From NCBI RefSeq assembly GCF_000305935.1, contig NC_018870.1, positions 2,279,001-2,343,000 of the forward strand: a DNA stretch of 64,000 nucleotides, in the 5' to 3' direction. Positions 15,798-24,833 of the stretch are shown piece by piece; position 1 is the first letter of the stretch; the number at the start of each line of letters is the position of its first letter. The translations under genes were made by a program, and so were the position numbers. The DNA comes from Thermacetogenium phaeum DSM 12270 (GTDB lineage: Bacteria > Bacillota > DSM-12270 > Thermacetogeniales > Thermacetogeniaceae). The notes under the pieces were generated by a model. The model saw only the letters and a list, made by a program, of their open reading frames with translations. It was not told the origin of the DNA and ran no database searches.

Positions 15798-16061
15798 ATG
15801 CCGACGTATGAATACGTATGCGAAAGATGCGGCATCAGGTTTGAACGGCAGCAGGCCGTAACCGAAGCACCGTTGACGGACTGCCCGGAATGCCGGGGAA
15901 AGGTGCACAGGCTAATCAGCGGCGGTGCCGGGTTTATACTCAAGGGGCAGCGCCGCGACCGGCCGGGGCCTGGAAGGGAGGAATGTTCGCTGGAACAAAG
16001 CGGAAGAACCTGCTGTGGTCGATCCGAGCGCTGCGGCAAACCATCATGCGAAGGAGAATAA
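15798..16061 (+). CDS. FmdB-type zinc ribbon protein with extra C-terminal cysteines
   Basis: This 87-aa protein starts MPTYEYVCERCGIRFE with a second C-x2-C (DCPECRG) about 23 residues later, the FmdB/CxxC_CXXC_SSSS zinc ribbon. After ISGGAGFILKG it carries a second Cys-rich tail (TCCGRSERCGKPSCEGE) not usual in short family members, so it may bind another metal. FmdB proteins are small putative regulators linked to amide or formamide genes. The ATG at 15798 follows GGAAGG. It lies just upstream of the radical SAM gene and may share its transcript. Confidence 0.78.
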   Translation: MPTYEYVCERCGIRFERQQAVTEAPLTDCPECRGKVHRLISGGAGFILKGQRRDRPGPGREECSLEQSGRTCCGRSERCGKPSCEGE

Positions 16062-16068
16062 AGAACTG

Positions 16069-17016
16069 ATGAAAGCAGTCAGCTATAAATACATCTACGG
16101 CCCTGTTCCCTCACGGCGCCTGGGCCGATCGCTGGGAATTGATTTGGTACCTTTCAAAACCTGCACCTACGATTGTGTGTACTGCCAGCTGGGGCGTACC
16201 ACCGCTAAAACCGTCGAGCGAAAGGAATATGTCTCCGTCGACGCCATTCTTTCGGAACTAGAAGAAAAGCTTGCTACCGGAGAAACCCCTGACTACATCA
16301 GCCTGGCAGGGTCTGGGGAGCCGACGCTGAACGCCTGCATCGGAGAACTGATTGAAAGGATCAAAAGTCTGACAGATGTTCCGTTGGCCGTTCTCACCAA
16401 CGGCTCGCTGCTCTGGGTAAAGGAAGTCCAAGATGCTCTGATGGCTGCCGACCTCGTCCTCCCCTCCCTGGATGCCGGGGATGAGCACCTCTTCCAATAC
16501 GTCAACCGCCCGCATGAGGAAATCTCGTTTGAGAACATGATTAAAGGCCTCGCCGAATTCACCAAACGTTTTTCAGGAGAGGTCTGGCTGGAGGTTCTGC
16601 TGCTGGGTGGAGTTACGGGAATACCTTCCGAAGTGAAGAAAATAGCATCCCTTATCGAAAGAATCGGCCCCGCCCGGGTTCAGCTGAATACAGTGTCCCG
16701 GCCACCTGCAGAGGAGTACGCCCTTACGATCCCTCCGGAGCAAATGATCGCCCTGAAGGCGCTCATCCCCGGGGAGGTGGACATCATCAGCGAGAAAGGA
16801 GATGAGGAACCCCACATCACAGCTCCCCACGCCGAGGATGAAGAGAATATCCTGGCCCTGCTGAACAGGAGGCCGTGCACAGCCGAAGACATTGCAAAAA
16901 GCCTGGGCATCCATATCACAGAAGTGATCAAGCACCTCGAAGGGTTGAGCGCATCCGGCAGAGTAACAACGACATCCGTTAACAAGCGGGTTTTCTACGT
17001 TCCAACATCGAAATAA
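16069..17016 (+). CDS. Radical SAM protein with C-terminal winged helix
   Basis: This 315-aa enzyme has the radical SAM cluster motif CTYDCVYC near residue 25, right after GPVPSRRLGRSLGI, the mark of the COG0731-like family. GSGEPTLN follows as the SAM-binding strand. The last 70 residues (TAEDIAKSLGIHITEVIKHL, then a beta wing) look like a winged helix-turn-helix, unusual in this class and suggestive of nucleic-acid contact. The substrate is unknown. The ATG at 16069 follows the FmdB gene by 7 bp, consistent with an operon. Confidence 0.85.
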   Translation: MKAVSYKYIYGPVPSRRLGRSLGIDLVPFKTCTYDCVYCQLGRTTAKTVERKEYVSVDAILSELEEKLATGETPDYISLAGSGEPTLNACIGELIERIKSLTDVPLAVLTNGSLLWVKEVQDALMAADLVLPSLDAGDEHLFQYVNRPHEEISFENMIKGLAEFTKRFSGEVWLEVLLLGGVTGIPSEVKKIASLIERIGPARVQLNTVSRPPAEEYALTIPPEQMIALKALIPGEVDIISEKGDEEPHITAPHAEDEENILALLNRRPCTAEDIAKSLGIHITEVIKHLEGLSASGRVTTTSVNKRVFYVPTSK

Positions 17017-17128
17017 GGGCACAAAAGTTTTCCAAGGGGAGGTTCAACCCCCCGGTAAGAGGGCAGAAGAAACGGAGACGCTCTGTTTGTAAAAACGGGG
17101 GGTTAACAATCGCGGCGCAGGGGCCGAA

Positions 17129-17167
17129 TAAAAAAGAGAGAACTTTCAGCGCGGTTCTCTCTTTTTT
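17129..17167. terminator. Bidirectional terminator between the radical SAM and metQ genes
   Basis: AAAAAAGAGAGAAC and GTTCTCTCTTTTTT form a long stem with A- and T-tracts on both sides. It can serve the converging radical SAM (plus) and metNIQ (minus) transcripts. A 9-bp inverted repeat (AACCCCCCG/CGGGGGGTT at 17046 and 17096) precedes it. Confidence 0.85.
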
Positions 17168-17197
17168 GCCTAGAAGCCCTGTCGGCTCTCATTGCCG

Positions 17198-18022
17198 TTA
17201 GAAAGCCGGGACACAGCTTCCCTGGTACTTTTCCTCCAGGAACTGCTTCACCTGGGGAGACTGTAAGGCCTCACCCAGCTTCTTGATGGCCTCTTTATCC
17301 TTATCCTCCGGCCGCACCACCAGCACGTTGGCGAAGGGTGAGTCCTTGGGCTCCATGAAGATGGAATCCTTGACTGGGTTGAGGCCGGCCTCCAGAGCGT
17401 AGTTGCTGTTGATGACGCAGGCGTCCAGATCATCTAAGGCTCTGGGGAGCATCGCCGCATCCATCATCTGGATTTTGAGGTTTTTCGGGTTGTCAACGAT
17501 GTCCTTCTCGGTGGCAGTCAGCCCCGCACCCTCTCTCAGCTTGATGATCCCGGACCGCTCCAGAACCATCAGGGCACGCCCGCCATTTGTCGTGTCATTG
17601 GGGATACCGACAGTAGCTCCATTGGGGAAATCCTCAACCTTCTGGTATTTCTTCGAGTAAACCCCCATCGGCTCGTTGTGAACCTTCACCGTCCAGACGA
17701 GATCGGCGTTGTTCTCTTTGTTGTAGTCCTCGAGATAAGGGATGTGCTGGAAGAAGTTAGCGTCGATCTGGCCGTCCTCAAGGGCCGGGTTCAGCAGCAC
17801 ATAATCCGTGAACTCCCTGATTTCCAGTTCGATCCCCTGCTCCTTGAGCATGGGCTTGATCACTTCCAGAATCTCGGCGTGGGGCTTGGCGGTGGCCCCT
17901 ACTACCAGCTTAGTCGTCGCCGTCGCTCCGTTTTCCGGCTCTTCGGTCTCCCTTTGCCCGCACCCTGCGGCCAACCCGAACAATAAAGCGAAACAAAAGA
18001 TCAGTGCAAAAAGTCTCTTCAC
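17198..18022 (-). CDS. metQ: Methionine ABC transporter substrate-binding lipoprotein MetQ/NlpA
   Basis: This 274-aa lipoprotein binds D/L-methionine outside the membrane for MetNI. The signal peptide ends in the lipobox LAAGC. KLVVGATAKPHAEILEVIKP, ANFFQHIPYL and the C-terminal FANVLVVRPED match NlpA/MetQ. The GTG at 18022 follows GGAGG by 8 nt, and the upstream extension is not plausible. It lies 4 bp after metI, so the three genes metN-metI-metQ form one operon in the usual order. Confidence 0.93.
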   Translation of the reverse strand: MKRLFALIFCFALLFGLAAGCGQRETEEPENGATATTKLVVGATAKPHAEILEVIKPMLKEQGIELEIREFTDYVLLNPALEDGQIDANFFQHIPYLEDYNKENNADLVWTVKVHNEPMGVYSKKYQKVEDFPNGATVGIPNDTTNGGRALMVLERSGIIKLREGAGLTATEKDIVDNPKNLKIQMMDAAMLPRALDDLDACVINSNYALEAGLNPVKDSIFMEPKDSPFANVLVVRPEDKDKEAIKKLGEALQSPQVKQFLEEKYQGSCVPAF

Positions 18023-18026
18023 CGCT

Positions 18027-18701
18027 CTACCTCCTCCTGTTAGTGATTTTTGCTGCCGAGGCGTCCCCCAGCATCTGCACCAGCTGCACCAGCACAATCA
18101 ACACGATAACTGTTATCCACATCACCGTATTTTGGTAGCGTTGATAGCCGTAATAGTAAGCCAGCGTTCCCAGACCACCTCCCCCCACAACACCCGCCAT
18201 CGCCGAGTAGCCGACCAGGTTGATAGTTGTAATGGCGACACCGCGCAGAAGAGAGGGCAGGGCCTCCGGGATCAGCACCTTGGAGATCACCTGCCAGGCG
18301 CTCGCCCCCATGGAGAGCGCCGCCTCGACGAGCCCCCACTCGATTTCCTTGAGCGACGTTTCCACAAGCCTGGCGACGAAGGGGATCGCCGCCAGGGTCA
18401 GTGGAACTATGGAAGCAACGGTTCCGATGGATGTCCCCACGATCAACCGGGTAAGGGGAATGATCAGGATCAAAAAGATGATAAAGGGAACTGAGCGGGT
18501 AGCGTTGACGATGGAACCGATGACGCTGTTGATCCATCTGTTTTCCAGTATGTGCCCCTCGGAGGTAACGACCAAAATCACGCCGAGGGGAAGACCGAAG
18601 ACATAGCTCATAAATGTGGAGATGGCCACCATGTAAATGGTCTCCCACGTGGCCAGCAGGACCCTGTCCACCACCCAGGCGTTCGCTGCCAGGTCAAACA
18701 T
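18027..18701 (-). CDS. metI: Methionine ABC transporter permease MetI
   Basis: This 224-aa inner-membrane permease has about five helices. The EAA loop ([20 protein letters not shown]) contacts MetN, and [15 protein letters not shown] is a family mark. The ATG at 18701 has GGAGG 9 nt upstream and overlaps the 3' end of metN by 8 bp. The length is typical for MetI. Confidence 0.94.
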   Translation of the reverse strand: MFDLAANAWVVDRVLLATWETIYMVAISTFMSYVFGLPLGVILVVTSEGHILENRWINSVIGSIVNATRSVPFIIFLILIIPLTRLIVGTSIGTVASIVPLTLAAIPFVARLVETSLKEIEWGLVEAALSMGASAWQVISKVLIPEALPSLLRGVAITTINLVGYSAMAGVVGGGGLGTLAYYYGYQRYQNTVMWITVIVLIVLVQLVQMLGDASAAKITNRRR

Positions 18702-19725
18702 CTTCCAGCACCTCCACTTCCAGCCCGTTGTTCCGCAAAAAGGCCAGGGCCTCATTCAACTGCCCGGAGGGGCCAGACAGTTCCAGAGTCAGGTAACCGA
18801 AGGGTGTATCCTTAACGCGGTCAATCTTCCCGTAAATGATATTGGCCGTGACATCGTACCTTTTCACCATGGAGGAAATCAGCGGCTTACCGGCAGAGGC
18901 CCCGATAAAGGAGACTCGCACCAGATAGGAAATGGTGCCGGAATCGCAGCCGCCGGAGCGCTGCAGTAAATCCGCCGGAATATCCCTGTTGATTACCGTA
19001 TCGACGAAGCTCCGGGAGGTCTCCGTCTGAGGATTGGAAAATACATCGAGGACATTCCCTACCTCCACAATGCGGGAATCGGCTATAACCGCCACCCGGT
19101 CGCAGGCCTCCTTAATGACATTCATATCGTGGGTGATCAGCAGAATGGTGAGGTTAAACTTACGGTTAATATCCTTAAGCAGGTTGAGGATGGAACGGGT
19201 GGTCTGAGGGTCGAGGGCAGAGGTGGCCTCATCGGACAGCAGCAGTTTGGGAGAGCTGGCCAGAGCCCGGGCAATGCCCACGCGCTGCTTCTGACCACCG
19301 CTCAGCTGGGCAGGATATACATCCGCCTTATCGGCCAGGCCCACCAGATCGAGCAGTTCCCGAACACGCTCTGCAGCCTGCTTCCTGGGAATCCCGGCTA
19401 TCTCCAGGGGGAACATCACGTTGTCGAAGACCGTCCGGGAGGAAAGAAGGTTGAAGTGCTGGAAGATCATCCCTATTTTCTGTCTGGCTCTTCGCAACTC
19501 CTTTTCATTAAGAGCCGTAATCTCCACTCCGTCGACAAAAACAGAGCCCCTGGTGGGCTTCTCCAGCATATTAATGCAGCGGATAAGGGTGCTCTTGCCG
19601 GCACCGCTCAATCCGATAATTCCGAAGATCTCCCCCTTTTCCACACGAAGGCTGACGTCATCGAGGGCGACGATCTTTTGCCCTGGGGCAGTGTAAATCT
19701 TGGTAAGGTTCCTGACCTCGATCAA
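18694..19725 (-). CDS. metN: Methionine ABC transporter ATP-binding protein MetN
   Basis: This 343-aa ATPase has Walker [10 protein letters not shown], signature LSGGQKQR, Walker [13 protein letters not shown] and the switch His in LLITHD. Its C-terminal 100 residues form the NIL domain that binds methionine and inhibits the transporter. Overlaps and spacing show it leads metNIQ. The start is TTG at 19725 (TTGATCGAGGTC) behind GGGGG. No S-box or T-box leader is visible, although one is common for met genes in Firmicutes. Confidence 0.94.
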   Translation of the reverse strand: MIEVRNLTKIYTAPGQKIVALDDVSLRVEKGEIFGIIGLSGAGKSTLIRCINMLEKPTRGSVFVDGVEITALNEKELRRARQKIGMIFQHFNLLSSRTVFDNVMFPLEIAGIPRKQAAERVRELLDLVGLADKADVYPAQLSGGQKQRVGIARALASSPKLLLSDEATSALDPQTTRSILNLLKDINRKFNLTILLITHDMNVIKEACDRVAVIADSRIVEVGNVLDVFSNPQTETSRSFVDTVINRDIPADLLQRSGGCDSGTISYLVRVSFIGASAGKPLISSMVKRYDVTANIIYGKIDRVKDTPFGYLTLELSGPSGQLNEALAFLRNNGLEVEVLEDV

Positions 19726-19813
19726 GTCAATATGCCCCCTCTCCCAGTCGGCTTAGACTTTCTGCCGCCTCAACCTCTTGAAAAAATGGAAAAAACACTA
19801 TTATAACAGGATT

Positions 19814-19843
19814 ATTATATTTTTTCTGGCTGCTCTCTGTCAA
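19814..19843 (-). promoter_or_regulatory. Sigma-A promoter of metNIQ
   Basis: TTGACA (19838-19843) and TATAAT (19814-19819) are both perfect and 18 bp apart. The resulting leader of about 80 nt before metN has no clear riboswitch or terminator fold. Confidence 0.8.
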
Positions 19844-19896
19844 TGAGAAGCCGCCACCTGCGTCTCAGCTTCTCTGCCTGAAGCAAAAGTAAGGCC

Positions 19897-21033
19897 CTAC
19901 TTCCGATACGCCAGCAGGAGGCGGGCGGCCTCCCTTGCGGCATCCGGCCGGCGCAGGCGCCGCGCCGCTGCCCTCATCCGGCTGCAGAGATGGGGTCTGA
20001 GGAGCACCTCTCGCAGGCACTCTTCAAGCTCCACCAAATCCTCGGCAGTGAGGGCCGCTCCGGAAGACACCAAATAGTCGCGGTTCTTCTCCTCCTGGCA
20101 GGGGAGGGGGCGGTAAATGATCAGGGGCAATTCCTTAACCAGGGCCTCGCTCACCGTCATCCCGCCGGCCTTGCTTATGACACAGGTGGCCAGCTCCAGA
20201 AAAGATGGCAGCTCCCGGGAATAACCCATGATAAAAACCGGGTTGCGCCCCTTCCCCACCATCCGGCGCAGACGGACCCGCAGAGAGGGGCGCCCAACGG
20301 CCAGCACCACCGCCACCAGGGATATGGGAAAGTCGGCCAGCATCCGGCAGAGCGCCGGGAGTTCCCCCCTGAAGTTGGTGGCGCCGTTGATCACCAGGAC
20401 AAGGGGAAAATCGTAGCATTCCGCCGGCAGTGCCGGTAGCAGCCTCCCGATACCCTTCCCGGTCCGGCCTTTCAGACCGGGAGCAACAGGTATACCCAGG
20501 ACGGCCAAGGATTGCGGGGAAACCCCGTATCTCTCCAGCTCCTCGGCCATCTCCCGGGTCGCCACAATGTAGAGGTCGGTACCCGGCTGAATCCACTGGC
20601 GGTGCAGGGTATAATCGGTGATCACGGTCACCAAAGGGCAGCTGATCAACCCCTTCCTTTTCAGCTCGGCGGTAACGGCGGACGGAATCGGGAAGGTGCT
20701 GATGATCAAGCAGGGAGCGGTTTTCTTGAGGTAACGAAGGAAGTTGCGGGAACCGCAGGAATTGATCAGCCTCTGCAGAAAAGAACCGGAATGCAGGTTG
20801 TTGGTAAAGGAGAAGAACACTCTGTAGATCCCGGGAAAACGAATCATCAGATCGTGATAAATCACCCTGGTAAGAAGCTCAAAGAGATGCCCCACAAAGG
20901 TCAGGTAATTGCGGACATCCACCACTATGGTGGGGTCGGCTTCTTCCAGAGCAGTTTTTAAAGCCTGAGCGGCCTGCCAGTGGCCGTTGCCAAAGCGCAC
21001 GGCCAAAATGGCAACCCGCCTGCCCTTCCTCAT
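19897..21033 (-). CDS. MGDG synthase/UgtP-like glycosyltransferase
   Basis: This 378-aa protein belongs to the GT28-type MGDG synthase/UgtP family, which adds sugars to diacylglycerol or related lipids at the inner face of the membrane. RVAILAVRFGNGHWQAAQAL is the N-terminal acceptor-binding motif (normally GNGH), FPIPSAVTAELKRKG and VITDYTLHRQWI follow, and the nucleotide-sugar end is SKAGGMTVSEALVKELPLI. It probably makes glycolipid anchors or membrane lipids. The next gene, 43 bp upstream, encodes an SLH surface protein and may be in the same transcript. Confidence 0.85.
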   Translation of the reverse strand: MRKGRRVAILAVRFGNGHWQAAQALKTALEEADPTIVVDVRNYLTFVGHLFELLTRVIYHDLMIRFPGIYRVFFSFTNNLHSGSFLQRLINSCGSRNFLRYLKKTAPCLIISTFPIPSAVTAELKRKGLISCPLVTVITDYTLHRQWIQPGTDLYIVATREMAEELERYGVSPQSLAVLGIPVAPGLKGRTGKGIGRLLPALPAECYDFPLVLVINGATNFRGELPALCRMLADFPISLVAVVLAVGRPSLRVRLRRMVGKGRNPVFIMGYSRELPSFLELATCVISKAGGMTVSEALVKELPLIIYRPLPCQEEKNRDYLVSSGAALTAEDLVELEECLREVLLRPHLCSRMRAAARRLRRPDAAREAARLLLAYRK

Positions 21034-21076
21034 TCAATCCCCCCATTGACCGTTACTTATAGACAGGATTGATTTT

Positions 21077-23344
21077 TCAAGGGTTGGCGGTTAAAACCGC
21101 ACAGATTACCGCCGCCACCTCCGCCCTGGTGGCGTTATCCAACGGGCGGAAATAACCTCCGTAACCGACCATCAGCCCCGCTGCGGCCACGCGCTGCACG
21201 GCATCCCGTGCCCAGGAGGGAATCTTCCCGGCATCCTCAAAGGCCACCGTCTTTTCCGCAGCGGGGAGATTCAGCGCCCCTGCCACCATCACCGCCAGTT
21301 CGGCACGGGTGATCTTCTGATCCGGCCGAAACGTCCCGTCCGGAAAACCGCTGACAACACCTTTACCGTAGGCAGCCTGCAGGCAGGGCCGGACCCAGTC
21401 GGGAATCTCGTCCTTGAAGGGAAGCTCCACAGAGGGCGCGGTCCAATCCAGTGCATTGGCAAGCATGACCACAAACTCTCCCCTCGTCACCATCCGGTCG
21501 GGGCGGAAAGTACCGTCAGGGTAGCCACTGACAACACCGCGTTTCAGCAGTTCTTTGACCTGGGGCAATGCCCAGTGATTGCGCACATCTTCAGGTACCG
21601 GTGTGCCTACGGTTACAGGAATTACAGCCGTCAGGCCCAGGAAGTGGGCCTTGATCTGCCCGGCGGCATCCTCACTGCCGGCCGTAAACACCCCATTGTT
21701 GATGGTTCCGACCGCTCCCGTGATCTCCCAGCGGATCCTGCCGCCGGGGATGTCCCAGCTTCTCCCGTCCTTTCCGAGCGCCCTGACCTTCAAGGAAACC
21801 GTCTTGCCGGGGTCGACCTTCACGACACCCGGCTGGATCTCCAGGCCCTTGAGATCGGCGGCACCCAGAGCCTTAACCGCAAATTCCTCGCGGACATCCC
21901 CGTAAGAGGCTTCGATCACCAGCGCCCCGCCCTGGTCGGCCCTCAATACGCCTCCCTCGATACTCCCGGAACCCTTGACGATCCTCCAGGTCACATTTTC
22001 CTGGTCAACGGTGAAGGGGTTGTAATACTGGTCGTAGCCGCTTACCTTGTAAGAATAATCCAGTCCGGCGAGCACCTCCTCAGGCCCCCTGATAACAAGC
22101 CCGGACAGCTCTCCGGCAGGAGCGGTGGAAAACACCCCCAGGGCATTGGGAACCGAGCGCTGCGATCCCTGGGCAGGGGTATTGACGAGGGCCAACCCGG
22201 TTTCACCCAGAGGCCGGGCGACCATGGTCGTCGATCCTCCACCGTCCAGATTGATGGCATTCCAGGCGCCGAGTCTCTCTACCAGAAAGCCGGCCAGCTC
22301 CTGAAGACGCATCCCGCGGCTGCCCTTGCCGCCCTCCACGGCCACCAGGTACAGGCGCTTGCCGTCCCGCGAATAAGCCACAGCGGTACGGGCGAACTTT
22401 CCTTCCAGTTCTTTGCTAAATGAGGGGGCGACCCAGCCGTCCACTACCAGCAGATCCTTGCCTCCAATGGCCGTCTGGATTTCCTCCCCCAGCGGTGTGA
22501 TCTCACAGTCGACATCCACCTGCGCCCCCGGGAGGCAGTGCTCCTGCAGGAAACGGGCGGCCTCCCCGTGCCCGCACAGGATAAAACCATCAGCCGGGAT
22601 CTCCACAGGCGGCTGGTCGATCCTCATCTCCATGACTCTCCCATCTTCCACAACCACTTCTGTCCAGCCGGGGAGATCCGCCTGAGCACCCCGGCTAACC
22701 GGCCCCCAAACCCTGTTGTACATTTGAAGCCGGTTGGTGTCGGAAACCACCACTTGTCCATCTACCCGCGCCGAGTAGCGCGGTTTGTTGATCCCGGAGA
22801 GGGGAAAGCTTGCAGGATCGCCATTTCCTTCGGGAGGGATCACCCGGACCTCACCGGCAAACGAAAAGCGGCCGATAAAGGGGCTGAGATCTCTTGTGAG
22901 GGCGAAGGCGTTGAAGTCCCCCCAGAGCATCGGGGTCGTCAGAACTTCACCATTTTGGACCGTAAAACCGAGAGGATGCTTACCCTCTGTCAGGTGGAAG
23001 AAATCGCCGTTGACGGCCGCCACCGCCCCGGCCGCCCCGGCCTTGGAGAGCACCGGAGAGGCTTTTTCAAAGGTGCGGTTGTCGGCGCCGATAATGGTGT
23101 CGATCTTAATGTAGGGGTTGGTCAGATCGACGTTCAGAACATAAATCTTGAGAAGCCCTTCATCAGTCATCTGCCTGTACGTTTGCAGGGTCACCCCTGC
23201 CGCCACCGGCTCCGAAAAGACCTCCTCCTTAAGGACGGTGTAAGCATCTACAGGAGCCGGCCATCCCAGAAAAAGAGCCATCAAAAGGCAGAAAACTCCC
23301 GTCAGCAGGCGCCACTTTCGCATCAACCGTAAAATTTTGATCAT
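21077..23344 (-). CDS. Secreted phosphodiester glycosidase (NAGPA-type) with three SLH domains
   Basis: This 755-aa surface protein has a signal peptide, then a NAGPA/phosphodiester glycosidase domain (about residues 75-390) with FHLTEGKHPLGFTVQNGE, TAVAYSRDGKRLYLVAVEGG and the closing NLDGGGSTTMV. Two Ig-like or Big-type regions follow, and then three S-layer homology repeats (RNHWALPQVKELLKRGVVSG, then YPDGTFRPD) for wall anchoring. Such proteins may cleave sugar-phosphate links in wall polymers or exopolysaccharide. The ATG at 23344 is preferred because a hydrophobic signal follows; the ribosome-binding site is weak (GGCGGG). Confidence 0.87.
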   Translation of the reverse strand: MIKILRLMRKWRLLTGVFCLLMALFLGWPAPVDAYTVLKEEVFSEPVAAGVTLQTYRQMTDEGLLKIYVLNVDLTNPYIKIDTIIGADNRTFEKASPVLSKAGAAGAVAAVNGDFFHLTEGKHPLGFTVQNGEVLTTPMLWGDFNAFALTRDLSPFIGRFSFAGEVRVIPPEGNGDPASFPLSGINKPRYSARVDGQVVVSDTNRLQMYNRVWGPVSRGAQADLPGWTEVVVEDGRVMEMRIDQPPVEIPADGFILCGHGEAARFLQEHCLPGAQVDVDCEITPLGEEIQTAIGGKDLLVVDGWVAPSFSKELEGKFARTAVAYSRDGKRLYLVAVEGGKGSRGMRLQELAGFLVERLGAWNAINLDGGGSTTMVARPLGETGLALVNTPAQGSQRSVPNALGVFSTAPAGELSGLVIRGPEEVLAGLDYSYKVSGYDQYYNPFTVDQENVTWRIVKGSGSIEGGVLRADQGGALVIEASYGDVREEFAVKALGAADLKGLEIQPGVVKVDPGKTVSLKVRALGKDGRSWDIPGGRIRWEITGAVGTINNGVFTAGSEDAAGQIKAHFLGLTAVIPVTVGTPVPEDVRNHWALPQVKELLKRGVVSGYPDGTFRPDRMVTRGEFVVMLANALDWTAPSVELPFKDEIPDWVRPCLQAAYGKGVVSGFPDGTFRPDQKITRAELAVMVAGALNLPAAEKTVAFEDAGKIPSWARDAVQRVAAAGLMVGYGGYFRPLDNATRAEVAAVICAVLTANP

Positions 23345-23466
23345 CTTTCCCGCCGTCAACCCTAGGTGGACGGCTCCCTCCCTGCAGGAACTTTTGAATC
23401 TAATTTACCATGCCTGCCATGATTTGACCAGGAGTAATCTGGGAAATATTCTGGTAATTCGTGACA

Positions 23467-23922
23467 TCAGCGCTCCAGTTCCTGCTCGATGAGCTCCAGC
23501 ACCCGGGGAATAGTCGCCTTCACCTGAGGAGTCAACTCCATCCCCACGCCGATCTCCCCGGGCTCCACCCCGATAATCACGGCCGGGACGGGCTTACCCT
23601 CGAGCATCTGCAGGTCGTGGAAGGCCACCAGAATGCCGAGGTCGTGAAGGGAGATGGTGCCGTCCCCGCTCTGACGCCCGCAGTCTTCAGGCGTCAGGCG
23701 ATAGATGGCTCCCGGCGGGCCTCCCCCCTGGAGGGCATCGACAACTATGATCTTCTCGGCCCCCGCCAGGAGCGGCAGCAGGTCGCAACCCGCCGTCCCC
23801 CCGTCGATCAGCTCTACCTCAGGGGAGAGGGACTTCCCCTCAAGGGCGCGGATCACATGCACGCCCACCCCGTCATCCTTGAGCAAGAGGTTGCCGATCC
23901 CGACCACGATCTTTTTCCCCAT
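23467..23922 (-). CDS. Hydrogenase maturation-type endopeptidase (HycI/HoxW family)
   Basis: This 151-aa protein is an M52-type protease that clips the C-terminus of NiFe-hydrogenase large subunits after nickel insertion. VVGIGNLLLKDDGVGVHVI holds the first acidic metal ligand, VELIDGGTAG the second, and SLHDLG the histidine. The ATG at 23922 has GGCGG upstream; the codons before it give no family match. No hydrogenase subunit gene lies in the window, so its substrate is encoded elsewhere. Confidence 0.86.
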   Translation of the reverse strand: MGKKIVVGIGNLLLKDDGVGVHVIRALEGKSLSPEVELIDGGTAGCDLLPLLAGAEKIIVVDALQGGGPPGAIYRLTPEDCGRQSGDGTISLHDLGILVAFHDLQMLEGKPVPAVIIGVEPGEIGVGMELTPQVKATIPRVLELIEQELER

Positions 23923-24149
23923 CGCCAACCGCCCTTTCCTCAAAATTCTCCTCCAAAACCTCCGGTTTTATAAGGGTTTCCTCTTTTATATTACCGTACC
24001 CTGCCTCGTCATCAGCTCAAACGACAAAAAGGCATTCCCTGCCCTTCGGGAATCCCCCGATCGCTATCAGCATCCTCCGCCCCATCTTAGCCCGGAGGTG
24101 CTATGAAGTGTATTCCCGAAAAGAAATCATTCCCGGAAACTGCCTCTAA

Positions 24150-24812
24150 TCACTTCACCAGATCCGGGCCGCGGCTGGTTCCCAGTCGCGCCGCCCCGGC
24201 GGTGATCAGGGCCAGGGCCTGCTCCTTCGTTCTGATGCCTCCTGAAGCCTTGACCCGCAGCTCCCCTCCGGTCGCCCGGATAAGAAGGGCCACATCCTCC
24301 ACGGTCGCCCCACCCGGCCCAAAGCCGGTGGAGGTCTTGACGAAATCCGCACCCGCATCCCGAATCAACCATGCCGCCGCCACCTTTTCCTCATCGGTCA
24401 GATAGCAGGTTTCGATGATCATCTTGAGAAGCGGCCGCCCCTCCCCCTTTCCGGCGGAAGAGACAACCTTAACTAACGCCGAAACCTCTCTCCCGACCTC
24501 GTCTAAGCGCCCCTCTTTCAGGGCACCGATGTGGATCACGGCATCGACCTCATCCGCCCCTTCTGCAAGCGCCTCTTCCACCTCTTTTTCTTTGGCAGCA
24601 AGATCCTGAAATCCGAAAGGGAAACCCGCCACCGTAACCACCCTGACAGCGCTGCCGGCGAGCAGAGAACGGGCCAGTCCTACTCTCTGCGGCGGTACGC
24701 AGACCCCGTAGAACCCGCACTCACAGGCCTCCCGGCAGAGGCGTTCATAATCTTCGGCCACGGCATCAGGGCGCAGCAAGGTATGCTCGATAAAGGGCGC
24801 CAGATTCACCAT
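24150..24812 (-). CDS. deoC: Deoxyribose-phosphate aldolase DeoC
   Basis: This 220-aa class I aldolase splits 2-deoxyribose-5-phosphate into glyceraldehyde-3-phosphate and acetaldehyde. The Schiff-base lysine lies in DFVKTSTGFGPGGAT, the second lysine in RVKASGGIRT, and DEVDAVIHIGALKEG is also conserved. GGGAG lies about 11 nt before the ATG. It is the last gene of the era operon region (18 bp after era) and fits a nucleoside salvage role with the cytidine deaminase nearby. There is a 227-bp gap to the protease gene with only a weak ATTCCC/GGGAAT hairpin. Confidence 0.95.
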   Translation of the reverse strand: MVNLAPFIEHTLLRPDAVAEDYERLCREACECGFYGVCVPPQRVGLARSLLAGSAVRVVTVAGFPFGFQDLAAKEKEVEEALAEGADEVDAVIHIGALKEGRLDEVGREVSALVKVVSSAGKGEGRPLLKMIIETCYLTDEEKVAAAWLIRDAGADFVKTSTGFGPGGATVEDVALLIRATGGELRVKASGGIRTKEQALALITAGAARLGTSRGPDLVK

Positions 24813-24833
24813 CAAGACATAACTCCCTTTCGT

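Noticed and set aside
19726-19837. SAM riboswitch or T-box in front of metN
   Set aside because: The 80-nt leader is too short and has neither the S-box core nor a T-box GGGTGGNACC sequence.
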